This document shows, one piece after another, positions 43,125 through 51,429 of a DNA stretch of 64,000 nt. Below the pieces are notes generated by a model. The model made no database searches. It was not told where the DNA came from and saw nothing but the letters and a program-made list of their open reading frames with translations. Source of the DNA: Hephaestia caeni (GTDB lineage: Bacteria; Pseudomonadota; Alphaproteobacteria; Sphingomonadales; Sphingomonadaceae). Within the stretch, counting starts at the first letter, position 1. The number at the start of each line of letters is the position of its first letter. The DNA is taken from assembly GCF_003550065.1 (NCBI RefSeq), contig NZ_QXDC01000002.1, forward strand, positions 186,001 to 250,000, read 5' to 3'. A program made the position numbers and the translations under genes.

Positions 43125-44357
43125 CTATTGCCCGGCCTTGGCTTTGCGGAACGTCCCCTTGATGACCTTCGCGCCGTCACGGAGGAAATCGAGATGGTCC
43201 GACCAGTGCTGCATCATGCGAACGCGCTCGTCCCAATATTCGCCGCGCGTGTAGGCGCGGCGCACCGCGTTGTTGTCCTGGTGGGCAAGCTGGCGCTCGA
43301 TCGCGTCGGGATGCCAGAGGCCCATTTCGTTCAAGAGCGTAGCCGCCATCGCCCGGAAGCCGTGGCCGGTCATTTCGTCCTGGCCGAAACCCATGCGCCG
43401 CAACGCGGCGTTGATGGTGTTTTCCGACATGGGCCGGTCAACCGAGCGCAGCGACGGAAACAGGTAGGAGCTATACTCCGCATCGTGCTCGATGGTGTCG
43501 AGGATTGCCAGCGCCTGCCGGGACAAGGGGATGCTGTGGGTGCGGCGCATCTTGGTCTTGTGCGGCGGGATCGTCCACACGGCCTTGTCGAAATCGAAGT
43601 CGGCCCATTCGGCAAAGCGAAGCTCGCCGGGCCGGACAAAGACATGCGGTAGGAGCCGCAATGCCGCTTTGGTGTTCGGATGTCCCTCGAACGTCTCGAT
43701 GGCGCGGAGCAAGCCGCCTGCCTCGTTCGCGCTGGTGATCGCGGCGCGGTGGACGGGTTGGGGCGCAATCAGCGCGCCGCGAAGGTCTGCTGCTACGTCA
43801 CGTTCCGCGCGAGCCGTGGCGATGGCGTAGCGGAATATCTGGCTGGCGGTGCTGCGAAGGCGCTTGGCCGTCTCGTAACGGCCCTTGCTCTCCATCTTGC
43901 GAAGCATCACCAAAAGTTCCTGCGCAGTGATGGAGGCGATAGGCCGCTTGCCAATGGACTCGTTGATGAAGTCCAGCAACCAGCGCAGCTTCTTCATGGT
44001 GACGGCAGAGCGGCCTTCGCACTCGACCTTGACCAGCCATTCGTCGGCAACCGCCTTGAAGCTGTTGGAAGCCGCCACGGCCGCCGCGATGCGCTCAAGT
44101 TTGATTTGCTCGGCCGGATCGCAGCCGCGCGCCAGAACCTTCCGGGCCGCGTCCCGCTGCTCGCGGGCGTCCGCAAGGCCGGTGCCGGGATAGACGCCGA
44201 ACGCCAGTGTCTTTTGCTTGCCAAGGTGGCGGTAGTTCATGCGCCAATAGCGTCCACCGTTGGGGGTGACATACAGGAACAGCCCGTCGCCATCGGTGAG
44301 TTTATAGGGCTTTGCGCGGCCCTTGGCGTTTTTGATTGAAACAGCAGTAAGCGCCAT
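43125..44357 (-). CDS. P4-type tyrosine integrase
   Basis: This 410-residue site-specific recombinase has the N-terminal arm-binding DUF4102 domain (YKLTDGDGLFLYVTPNGGRY), a core-binding domain at about residues 100-200, and the catalytic domain with Arg in VRPGELRFAEW, HxxR in GHGFRAMAATLL, His in QLAHQDN and the nucleophile Tyr near the end (RRAYTRGEYWDERVRMMQ). All catalytic residues are present. It lies 163 bp from the tRNA-Glu in which the element is inserted, the usual place for such an integrase. Confidence 0.95.
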   Translation of the reverse strand: MALTAVSIKNAKGRAKPYKLTDGDGLFLYVTPNGGRYWRMNYRHLGKQKTLAFGVYPGTGLADAREQRDAARKVLARGCDPAEQIKLERIAAAVAASNSFKAVADEWLVKVECEGRSAVTMKKLRWLLDFINESIGKRPIASITAQELLVMLRKMESKGRYETAKRLRSTASQIFRYAIATARAERDVAADLRGALIAPQPVHRAAITSANEAGGLLRAIETFEGHPNTKAALRLLPHVFVRPGELRFAEWADFDFDKAVWTIPPHKTKMRRTHSIPLSRQALAILDTIEHDAEYSSYLFPSLRSVDRPMSENTINAALRRMGFGQDEMTGHGFRAMAATLLNEMGLWHPDAIERQLAHQDNNAVRRAYTRGEYWDERVRMMQHWSDHLDFLRDGAKVIKGTFRKAKAGQ

Positions 44358-44388
44358 GATGGTATCTCCGGCAAGGGGAGGACCGCGC

Positions 44389-44406
44389 TACCATCAGATA
44401 TACCAT
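44389..44406. repeat. Right arm-type repeat (TACCATCNGATATACCAT)
   Basis: This is the partner of 27717-27734, with one mismatch. A further inverted unit (GATGGTAT) lies at 44358-44365, just before the integrase start, and TGGTATCC near 44413. These are candidate arm sites between attR and the integrase; they may also let the integrase control its own promoter. Confidence 0.65.
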
Positions 44407-44519
44407 CAAACTGCTGGTATCCGGTGGCACGAAGCCGCTCCGTATGGGATACCTATACCACAAAAAACCGCAGAAATCAGCCAGTTATGGCATCTTCTGG
44501 AACCCTCTGGGAGAGGATT

Positions 44520-44535
44520 TTGGTGACCCCTACGG
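44520..44535. mobile_element. attR of the tRNA-Glu element
   Basis: TTGGTGACCCCTACGG is identical to 27638-27653. Here it belongs to the functional tRNA-Glu, so the integration event keeps the tRNA intact on this side. Confidence 0.88.
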
Positions 44536-44596
44536 GACTCGAACCCGTGTTTTCGCCGTGAGAGGGCGACGTCCTAGACCGCTAGACGAAGGGGCC
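44521..44596 (-). tRNA. tRNA-Glu (anticodon CTC)
   Basis: A 76-nt cloverleaf can be folded. The acceptor stem is GGCCCCT with AGGGGTC, the anticodon arm is CGCC-CTCTCAC-GGCG with anticodon CTC at 44560-44562, the T-arm is ACGGG-TTCGAGT-CCCGT, and CCA is encoded at 44521-44523. Its 3' end is the target of the integrated element. Confidence 0.95.
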
Positions 44597-44696
44597 GTGT
44601 GTATCGGCGAGAGCGGGCGATTACGGGGCTTGCGGGCGAGCGTCAAGTGCCGTCCGGTACTCCACGCAAGCGATCGCTCGCCGCGCGATCGGGGTT

Positions 44697-46070
44697 TCAG
44701 GCCGCCGCTTTCTTGCGCTCCGCCATCTCGCGATTGAGCATCTCGGCGAGCAGGAAGGCAAGCTCGAGGCTCTGGCTCGCGTTGAGGCGTGGGTCGCAAT
44801 GGGTGTGGTAGCGATCGGCGAGGCTCTGCTCGGTCACCGCCACCGCGCCGCCGGTGCATTCGGTGACGTTCTGCCCCGTCATCTCGGCATGGATGCCGCC
44901 CGCGATCGAGCCCTCGGCGCGGTGCACCGCAAAAAATCCGCGCACCTCGGCCAGAATCCGATCGAACGGCCGCGTCTTGTAGCCGTTGGCCGCCTTGACG
45001 ACGTTGCCGTGCATCGGGTCGCAGCTCCACACCACCGGGTGCCCCTCGCGCAGCACCGCGCGGACGAGCCGTGGCAGTCCCGCCTCGATCTTGTCGTGGC
45101 CATAACGTGTGATCAGCGTCATCCGGCCGGGAACCCGCGCCGGGTTGAGCGTGTCGAGCATCCTGAGCAGCGCATCGGGTTCGAGGCTCGGCCCGCACTT
45201 GATCCCGATCGGATTGCCGATCCCGCGCAGGAATTCGACATGCGCCGAGCCCTCGAAGCGCGTGCGATCGCCAATCCACAGGAAATGCGCCGAGGTGTCG
45301 TACCAGTCGCCGGTCAGGCTGTCCTGCCGGGTCAGCGCCTGCTCGTAGCGCAGCAGCAACGCTTCGTGGCTGGTGTAGAATTGGGTCTGCGAAAGCTGGG
45401 GCACGCTTTCGGCATTGATTCCACACGCGCCCATGAATTCCAGCGCATCGCCGATGCGATCCGCGGTTTCGGCATATTTCTTCGCCCACGGGCTGCGGCC
45501 CATGAAATCGTGCGTCCAGCTATGGACCTGGTGGAGATTGGCATAGCCCCCCTGCGCGAACGCGCGCAGCAGGTTGAGCGTCGCCGCCGATTGGGCATAG
45601 GCGCGCAGCATCCGCTGCGGATCGGGCGTGCGCGCCTCGGGCGTGAAGGCGATATCGTTGACGTTGTCGCCGCGATAGCTGGGGAGTTCGACGCCGTCGA
45701 TCGTCTCGGTGGGGGCCGAACGCGGCTTGGCGAACTGGCCCGCCATCCGGCCGACTTTCACCACCGGCAGCTTCGAGGCATAGGTGAGCACCACCGCCAT
45801 CTGGAGAATGACGCGGAAGGTGTCGCGGATGTTGTTTGGGTGGAATTCGGCGAACGATTCGGCGCAGTCGCCGCCCTGGAGCAGGAACGCCTCGCCCCCG
45901 GCCACGCGTGCGAGATCGGCGGTCAAGTTGCGCGCCTCGCCGGCAAAGACGAGCGGCGGATAGCTGCCGAGCTGGTCGGTCGCGGCGTCGAGCGCCGCGG
46001 CATCGGGATAATCGGGGAGCTGGCGGGCTTCGGCCGCGGTCCAGCTATCGGGGGCCCATTTGGCGGCCAT
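44697..46070 (-). CDS. Class II 3-deoxy-7-phosphoheptulonate (DAHP) synthase
   Basis: This 457-residue enzyme joins phosphoenolpyruvate and erythrose 4-phosphate in the first step of the shikimate pathway. It is of the plant-like class II type: [20 protein letters not shown] with the metal-binding Cys, [42 protein letters not shown] and [11 protein letters not shown] chose ATG 46070 because GAGGATCGAC precedes it; an ATG at 46082 is an alternative. It is transcribed toward the tRNA-Glu and lies just outside the element. Confidence 0.95.
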   Translation of the reverse strand: MAAKWAPDSWTAAEARQLPDYPDAAALDAATDQLGSYPPLVFAGEARNLTADLARVAGGEAFLLQGGDCAESFAEFHPNNIRDTFRVILQMAVVLTYASKLPVVKVGRMAGQFAKPRSAPTETIDGVELPSYRGDNVNDIAFTPEARTPDPQRMLRAYAQSAATLNLLRAFAQGGYANLHQVHSWTHDFMGRSPWAKKYAETADRIGDALEFMGACGINAESVPQLSQTQFYTSHEALLLRYEQALTRQDSLTGDWYDTSAHFLWIGDRTRFEGSAHVEFLRGIGNPIGIKCGPSLEPDALLRMLDTLNPARVPGRMTLITRYGHDKIEAGLPRLVRAVLREGHPVVWSCDPMHGNVVKAANGYKTRPFDRILAEVRGFFAVHRAEGSIAGGIHAEMTGQNVTECTGGAVAVTEQSLADRYHTHCDPRLNASQSLELAFLLAEMLNREMAERKKAAA

Positions 46071-46243
46071 GTCGATCCTCATGTGAATGCAACCCGCGTC
46101 CATGCGGGAAAATGGCAGGGGCTGCAATCAAGGAAAATTGTGGGTGTGTGATCGAGCGAGTTTGTGTCCGTCTGAAAGATGGATATCGTGCGTTGGACCC
46201 CGTTGGCCAAGAGGATGGCGCGTCGGGGAGGAAGGGCGGCGCG

Positions 46244-46615
46244 ATGCTGATCTTCGCAATCATGGCGGCGATGGCGGGGGCGCAGGACGTGCCGCGGCCC
46301 GAGCCCGCCGCAACGCCCGTGATGGGCCCGGTGCTTGCCCCCGCGCCACTGCCCTCGGAACCCGTGCTGCTCAATGTTGCCGAGCGCGCGTTGGAATGCC
46401 GCGCCGCGCCTGACAGCGATATCGTCGTCTGCGCGGATCGCGATGACGAGCGCTTCAGGCTGCGGCCGCTGCCGGTGAAGGAAGCCGCTACCCCCTTGCG
46501 GGCGGAAGCCACGTTGTTCGGCACGGCGACGGCCTCGGCCGATGTCGAAAGCGAGGCGCTTCAGCAAGGATTGATCAGCAAGCGGCTGATGCTGCGCCTC
46601 ACGCTGCCATTCTAA
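46244..46615 (+). CDS. Small secreted hypothetical protein
   Basis: This 123-residue protein has a short signal peptide (MLIFAIMAAMAGAQ), a Pro-rich linker and a Cys-containing core, ALECRAAPDSDIVVCADRDD. The same DIVVC-type core occurs in many small sphingomonad periplasmic proteins as I recall, with no known role. GGGGAGGAAGG lies before the start. The frame upstream to 45836 is antisense to the DAHP synthase and not real. Confidence 0.6.
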   Translation: MLIFAIMAAMAGAQDVPRPEPAATPVMGPVLAPAPLPSEPVLLNVAERALECRAAPDSDIVVCADRDDERFRLRPLPVKEAATPLRAEATLFGTATASADVESEALQQGLISKRLMLRLTLPF

Positions 46616-46619
46616 GACC

Positions 46620-47555
46620 CTAATAGCCCGTGTCGAGATCGATCACGTTCGTCATCGGCCGTCCTTCGCGAAAGGCAGCGAGATTGTCGAGGAACAGCGC
46701 GGCGCCGCGGGGAAACATCGACATCTGGCTGCGGCCGGCGAGGTGCATCGAATGGATCGCGTTGGGCGCGCTCCACAATGGATCGTCGGGCGGGAGCGGT
46801 TCGGGATCGACGGTATCGAGGAACGCACCCGCGATACGGCGCGTCGCCAGCGCGTCGATCAGCGCGGCTTTGTCGACCATATCGCCGCGCGCGATGTTCA
46901 CCAGCCAGGCGCTGGATTTCATTGCCGCGAGTTCATCGGCCCCGATCATCGCCCTGGTCTCGCCGGTCGACGGCGCGGCGAGGATGACCCAATCGAATTC
47001 CGCAAGCCGCGCCCGCCAACGATCGGCGGTGAGCGTCTCGTCGCGCCCCGATCGGGTGACGCCGGTGACCGCGACGTCGAATGCCGCGAGCCGGTGGCCG
47101 ATCAGCCGCCCGATCGTGCCGTATCCGATCACCAGAGCACGGCTGCCCGCCAGTTCGGCCTGCCCGGGGGCCGCAAAGGGCCATTCGCGGCGGTCGGCGA
47201 TGCGGACGACCTCGTCGAAGCGTTTGGCGGCGACCAGGATTCCCATCACCGCATAATCGGCGACCGTGTGCGCGTTGAGCCCGTTGCCGTTGGTGACGAT
47301 CACCCCGCGCTCTTTGAGCAAGGGCAGGGGGAAGGTGTCGAGCCCCGCAAAGATCGTCGACAGCCATTTGATCCGCGTGCCGCGCGCGACGGCCTCACCA
47401 GCGTAGCGCGGTTGCTGCATGTCGACCCAGGCGATATCGGCGTCGACCACCATAGCGTTCGCCTCGTCGGGGGTCGTGAACCACGCGACCTCGAGATCGG
47501 CGGGAAGCCGCGCTTCGACCATCGATCGCGCGAATGCGGGGAGGACGGCCTTCAT
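46620..47555 (-). CDS. D-2-hydroxyacid dehydrogenase
   Basis: This 311-residue NAD(P)-dependent enzyme has a catalytic N-domain and a Rossmann domain with ALVIGYGTIGRLIGHRLAAF. The catalytic Arg is in NIARGDMVDKAAL, the Glu in LDTVDPEPLPPDDPLW and the His in IHSMHLAGRSQ. It oxidises or reduces small 2-hydroxy acids; the substrate is not readable. The frame is open to 47633, but the Met at 47555 begins the domain and overlaps the upstream TM2 gene by ATGA, so they are an operon. Confidence 0.9.
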   Translation of the reverse strand: MKAVLPAFARSMVEARLPADLEVAWFTTPDEANAMVVDADIAWVDMQQPRYAGEAVARGTRIKWLSTIFAGLDTFPLPLLKERGVIVTNGNGLNAHTVADYAVMGILVAAKRFDEVVRIADRREWPFAAPGQAELAGSRALVIGYGTIGRLIGHRLAAFDVAVTGVTRSGRDETLTADRWRARLAEFDWVILAAPSTGETRAMIGADELAAMKSSAWLVNIARGDMVDKAALIDALATRRIAGAFLDTVDPEPLPPDDPLWSAPNAIHSMHLAGRSQMSMFPRGAALFLDNLAAFREGRPMTNVIDLDTGY

Positions 47556-47998
47556 CGCGGCCGGCGACCGTAGCGGTCGGCGAATTCCTCCTCGGGCATG
47601 ACGAGGTATCGAATCGTATCGATCAGCGCCCACAGGCCGGTGACGACCAGTCCAATCACCGTCAGGCTCAGGACGAGCATCACGATCCCCGATCCGGTGC
47701 GCCCGAGGTAGAAGCGATGGACGCCGAGCACGCCGAACAGGAACGCGAGCAGGGCCGCGACATATTTGTTGCGCCCGCCGAGCTGGGGTTGCGCGACGAC
47801 CGGCATCGCGACGGTGCCGGGAAGGCGATAGATGCGGCGCGCGGCGGTGCCGTCGGCTTCGAAATCGATCAACGCGCCGACCGCGGGGCCGATCGAATCG
47901 CTCCAGTCGCGCGGCCGAAAGACGTACCGCCGGCCGTCGTCACCCGAAATCTGGCCGTCTCCCGTTTCGCGATCGACCCCGAGCACCTGTCCGCGCAT
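47552..47998 (-). CDS. TM2 domain membrane protein
   Basis: This 148-residue protein has an N-terminal beta-rich cold-shock-like segment (GQVLGVDRETGDGQISGDDG, RRYVFRPRDW) and a C-terminal TM2 domain with two membrane helices (KYVAALLAFLFGVLGVHRFY, LGRTGSGIVMLVLSLTVIG). TM2 proteins are widespread and of unclear function. The two-part layout is common in alphaproteobacteria. It is translationally coupled to the dehydrogenase that follows. Confidence 0.85.
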   Translation of the reverse strand: MRGQVLGVDRETGDGQISGDDGRRYVFRPRDWSDSIGPAVGALIDFEADGTAARRIYRLPGTVAMPVVAQPQLGGRNKYVAALLAFLFGVLGVHRFYLGRTGSGIVMLVLSLTVIGLVVTGLWALIDTIRYLVMPEEEFADRYGRRPR

Positions 47999-48120
47999 CC
48001 ATGTCCCTCCCTGTAGCGCGACTTATATTGATAACACACCGAGCATTCGCAAGAGCCTAGCGCCGTTCGCAGTGGCGTGCACGATCGTAATCGCGGAGGT
48101 GATCGCGGGCATGGTCGCGC

Positions 48121-49584
48121 TTATCCGCCGAGCGTGAGCCTCCAGTCCCAGCCGAGCGGATCGCCGTCCATCACCTCCACGCCCGCTGCCGTCAACGCGT
48201 CGCGGATGGCGTCGGATCGGGCGAAGTCCTTGTCCGCGCGGGCCTCGCGACGCTCGGCGAGGCGTCTGGCGATCTCCTCGGTGGTGATCGTCGCGGCTGT
48301 GGGGCGTACCCGCAGCGCTTCGCGGGTGATCATTGCCAGATCGAGCCCGAGCACCGCGTCGAAATCGGCGAGCGCGGCGATACGCGCGGCGGGGGAGAGC
48401 TTCTTGTCGGCGAGCATCTCGTCGAGCACGGGCAGCGCCCGCGGGGTGTTGAGATCGTCCGACACCGCTTGATCGAGCCGTTCGCGATAGCCGAGCGCGC
48501 GCTCCGCGCTGGGCGCGTCGGGGGCTGCCGCTGCACGGTCGCGCAGCGCCGATACGGTCATCGCGAGCCGCTTGAGCCGGGTCACCGATGCCATCAGCGT
48601 CTCGCCCGAAAATTCGAGTTCGCTGCGATAATGCGCCGAAAGGCACATCAACCGATAGGCGAGGGGGTGAACGCCCTTGTCGATCAGGCTCTGGAGGGTC
48701 GTGAACCCGCCTGCGGACTTGCTCATCTTGCCTGCGCGTTCGACGAGGAAATTGTTGTGCATCCACCAGTTGGCACCGGTCTCGGTGCAGTCGCAATGCG
48801 CCTGGTTCTGCGCGATTTCGTTGGGATGGTGGATCTCGCGATGGTCGATGCCGCCGGTATGGATGTCGAACTGCGCGCCCAGATATTTCTTGCTCATCAC
48901 CGAGCATTCGAGATGCCAGCCCGGCGCGCCGCGCCCCCAGGGCGAATCCCATTCCATCTGGCGGTTCTCGCCCGGCGGTGATGTACGCCAGATCGCGAAA
49001 TCCTGGCGGTTGCGCTTGCCGGCCACCGCGTCGATCCGGCCTTCGGCGGCATCATCCTGCCCGCCTGCGAGCGCGCCGTAATCGGGCACGGTCGAGACGT
49101 CGAAATAGAGCCCGCTGTCGAGTTCGTAGCAATGCCCGGGCGCGATCTGCCCGGCGAACGCGATCATGTCGGCGATATGGTCGGTTGCGACCGACCAGCG
49201 GCTCGGCGCGCGGATGTTGAGATCGGCTAGGTTCTGTTTGAACGCCTGCGTATAATGCGCGGCGATATCCCAGATGCTTTTGGCCGAGGCGCGCGCGGCG
49301 GCTTCCATCTTGTCGTCGCCGGCGTCGGCGTCGGACGTCAGGTGGCCGACATCGGTGATGTTGATGACATGGGTGAGCGGCCCCCATCCCATGTCTCCCG
49401 CCTTCCATGTCAGCACGCGGCTGAGCGTGTCGGTGAAGACATAGGCGCGCAGATTGCCGATATGCGCGTAATTGTAGACGGTCGGCCCGCACGAATAGAC
49501 GCGCACGCTGGCGGCGTCGATCGGTGCGAACCGGTCGACGCGGCGGGTGAGGCTGTTATAGAGGTCAAGCGGTGCGCCGGTCAT
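48121..49584 (-). CDS. cysS: Cysteine--tRNA ligase
   Basis: CysRS charges tRNA-Cys. This class I enzyme shows the zinc Cys and HIGH-type motif in YSCGPTVYNYAHIGNLRAYV, the zinc ligands in GWHLECSVM and GGIDHREIHHPNE, and KMSKS in GKMSKSAGGF. The C-terminal DALR-like and anticodon regions are complete (487 residues). I start at 49584 (MTGAPLDLYNSLTRR), where the family begins; an ATG at 49596 and a longer frame to 49713 are less likely. The gene is single and faces away from rpsU. Confidence 0.96.
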   Translation of the reverse strand: MTGAPLDLYNSLTRRVDRFAPIDAASVRVYSCGPTVYNYAHIGNLRAYVFTDTLSRVLTWKAGDMGWGPLTHVINITDVGHLTSDADAGDDKMEAAARASAKSIWDIAAHYTQAFKQNLADLNIRAPSRWSVATDHIADMIAFAGQIAPGHCYELDSGLYFDVSTVPDYGALAGGQDDAAEGRIDAVAGKRNRQDFAIWRTSPPGENRQMEWDSPWGRGAPGWHLECSVMSKKYLGAQFDIHTGGIDHREIHHPNEIAQNQAHCDCTETGANWWMHNNFLVERAGKMSKSAGGFTTLQSLIDKGVHPLAYRLMCLSAHYRSELEFSGETLMASVTRLKRLAMTVSALRDRAAAAPDAPSAERALGYRERLDQAVSDDLNTPRALPVLDEMLADKKLSPAARIAALADFDAVLGLDLAMITREALRVRPTAATITTEEIARRLAERREARADKDFARSDAIRDALTAAGVEVMDGDPLGWDWRLTLGG

Positions 49585-49741
49585 GCCCGCCGACATAAAC
49601 GAGCCGTACGCGCGCGCAACCGGGAACCATGTGTCGCGGCAATTCGCTTGATCAACGGCCGCACCGCTGGTAGGGCGCGCGACACACGGCGCGGGCCTGC
49701 TCGCGACGACCAATTCCTATTGACCGGAGACTGACGGGTTT

Positions 49742-49948
49742 ATGCAGATCATCGTTCGCGACAATAACGTCGACCAGGCGCTGCGCGCGCTCAAGAAGAA
49801 GCTGCAGCGCGAGGGCGTCTATCGCGAGATGAAGCTGCGCCGGCACTATGAGAAGCCGAGCGAGAAGCGCGCGCGTGAGCGTGCCGCCGCTGTCCGTCGC
49901 GCCCGCAAGCTCGAGCGCAAGCGGATGGAGCGCGACGGCGTCCGTTGA
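49742..49948 (+). CDS. rpsU: 30S ribosomal protein S21
   Basis: S21 (68 residues) is a very basic small-subunit protein that helps mRNA binding at initiation. It starts [20 protein letters not shown] and ends in an Arg/Lys-rich helix ([14 protein letters not shown]), all typical. The promoter must lie in the short gap to the divergent cysS. Confidence 0.97.
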   Translation: MQIIVRDNNVDQALRALKKKLQREGVYREMKLRRHYEKPSEKRARERAAAVRRARKLERKRMERDGVR

Positions 49949-50022
49949 ACTGCCGTTGCCACCGACGGGCGAATTGAGCCCGTCGCTTTCCTTCTGATCG
50001 TGCCAGCCGCAAGGGCCTGCTT

Positions 50023-50607
50023 ATGTCCGTGACCGCCGTTCCTTTGCAGCCTACGCCCCGGCGTATCCTGGTGATGCTGTGGGTGGGGATCCTGGCGGCG
50101 ATTGCGATCGCGGTCGGGCTCGCGTTTGCTGCCCCGAGCAATCCGGTGAGCGGCTTCCTGGCGACGAACGCGCATGAGGATGGCGTGGTGCAGACCGCAT
50201 CGGGCCTGCAATACAAGGTGCTCGAACCCGGCAAGGGCGCCGCGCCGACCGACGAGGATGTGGCGCTCGTCAATTACGACGGCAAGCTCGTCGACGGCAG
50301 CCAATTCGATCAGTCGCAGCAGCCGGTGCCGTTCCCGTTGGGCGAGCAGGCGGCAATTCCCGGCTTCGAGGAAGCGCTCAAGCTGATGCCCAAGGGCGCG
50401 AAATATCGCGTCTGGATCAAGCCCGACCTTGGTTATGGCGCCGATGAGAAGAAGGATCAGACCGGCAAGGTCGTGATCCCCGCCAATTCGATCCTCGTGT
50501 TCGATATCGACATGCTCGATTTCCTGCCTAAGGCGGTGATTCGCCAGATGCAGATGCAGCAGCAGATGATGGGCGGCGCAGGCGGTCCCCCTCCGGGCGG
50601 CCAGTAA
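50023..50607 (+). CDS. FKBP-type peptidyl-prolyl isomerase, membrane-anchored
   Basis: This 194-residue protein has an N-terminal membrane segment (ILVMLWVGILAAIAIAVGLA) and an FKBP domain at about residues 60-170 (GLQYKVLEPGKGAAPT, VALVNYDGKLVDGSQFD, IPGFEEALKLMPKGAKYRVW, IPANSILVFDIDMLDF). It would speed folding of proteins in the periplasm. The tail is Met/Gln/Gly-rich. It is separated from rpsU by 74 bp. Confidence 0.93.
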   Translation: MSVTAVPLQPTPRRILVMLWVGILAAIAIAVGLAFAAPSNPVSGFLATNAHEDGVVQTASGLQYKVLEPGKGAAPTDEDVALVNYDGKLVDGSQFDQSQQPVPFPLGEQAAIPGFEEALKLMPKGAKYRVWIKPDLGYGADEKKDQTGKVVIPANSILVFDIDMLDFLPKAVIRQMQMQQQMMGGAGGPPPGGQ

Positions 50608-50613
50608 GGTCGT

Positions 50614-51429
50614 CTAACCGCGCCGGCGCGCGCTGATCGCCGCGCCGACGAAGCCAAGCGACGCGTCGAGATTGGTGCGCCAATAACCCCAATCGTGCCC
50701 GCCGGGGCGTTCGGCATAATCGTGTGCGATTCCCGCCTCATCGAGGGCGTCGTGCAGGGCGCGGTTGCGCTCGATATATGGATCGTCGACGCCGCAATCG
50801 ATATGGATCGGCGGCAACGCGGACGGCGCCTCGCACAAGGCGACAATCGCCGAGCAATCGATTGGCGCAGTGCTCCAATCCTGCCGGCTTTCCTCGATCA
50901 GCGGATCGAGATCGGCGGCGTCGATTGCTGCCGAATGTGCCGCGACGCCCACGAAGCGGTCGGGATATTTGCCCGCGAGCCGCAACGCGGCGAATCCGCC
51001 CATGCTCAGCCCGATGACCGCAAGCGGCGATGCCGGGCTGCAGGCGGGGCAGGCGGCGCGCATCGCCGCGGGTACTTCCTCGACGATCCAGCGCTCGAAA
51101 TCGCGGGTCCGGTGCGGGACATAGCCCGAACCGTCGCCCCACAACCCGTCGGAGGGCATCGCGAGCACCAGCGGCGGGATCGTGCCTTCGTCGATCAGGC
51201 GCTGCGCGGTCAGGTGTGCGCCGCCCTTCAGCGCCCATGCCCAATGCGAACCATAGACGCCGTGGAGCAATATCACGATCGGCACATCGGCGAGGCCGCT
51301 GACGCAATCCGGCACGAACAGGGTGATATCCGCGCGCGCGCCCAGCGCCGCGCTTTTCACCGTCATGAAGCGCAGGCCGGTCGGGTCGATGGCGGGATCC
51401 GAAAGTTCGACGGTGCGAAAGTCGGTCAT
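50614..51429 (-). CDS. Alpha/beta-hydrolase esterase (esterase D/tributyrin esterase type)
   Basis: This 271-residue protein has the esterase D-like layout: IVILLHGVYGSHWAW oxyanion region, nucleophile Ser in VIGLSMGGFAALR, Asp in IDCGVDDPYIERN and His in PGGHDWGYWRTNL. It is probably cytoplasmic, as no signal is seen. It overlaps the alcohol dehydrogenase gene by ATGA, and the two may be linked as in formaldehyde or aldehyde detoxification, where S-formylglutathione hydrolase pairs with class III dehydrogenase; here this is only an inference. It ends the operon that also includes the alpha-amylase. Confidence 0.88.
   Translation of the reverse strand: MTDFRTVELSDPAIDPTGLRFMTVKSAALGARADITLFVPDCVSGLADVPIVILLHGVYGSHWAWALKGGAHLTAQRLIDEGTIPPLVLAMPSDGLWGDGSGYVPHRTRDFERWIVEEVPAAMRAACPACSPASPLAVIGLSMGGFAALRLAGKYPDRFVGVAAHSAAIDAADLDPLIEESRQDWSTAPIDCSAIVALCEAPSALPPIHIDCGVDDPYIERNRALHDALDEAGIAHDYAERPGGHDWGYWRTNLDASLGFVGAAISARRRG

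Larger units (their letters stand above)
27638..44535. mobile_element. Integrative mobilizable element in tRNA-Glu(CTC), 16.9 kb
   Basis: The element is bounded by 16-bp perfect direct repeats, the right one being the 3' end of an intact tRNA-Glu. Next to that tRNA sits a P4-type integrase, then AlpA, a HigBA-type pair, an RHH regulator, TraD/TraC, oriT and a TraA relaxase. The left third is a peptide export cassette. No VirB/VirD4 genes are present, so it should be mobilized by a helper conjugation system. The cargo between about 28.8 and 34.9 kb is clearly less GC-rich than the mobilization genes and the chromosome, which suggests a mosaic. Confidence 0.88.

Noticed and set aside
27638-44535. 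Self-transmissible ICE
   Set aside because: No VirB-type channel or VirD4-type coupling gene lies between the att sites, so only mobilization by a helper is supported.
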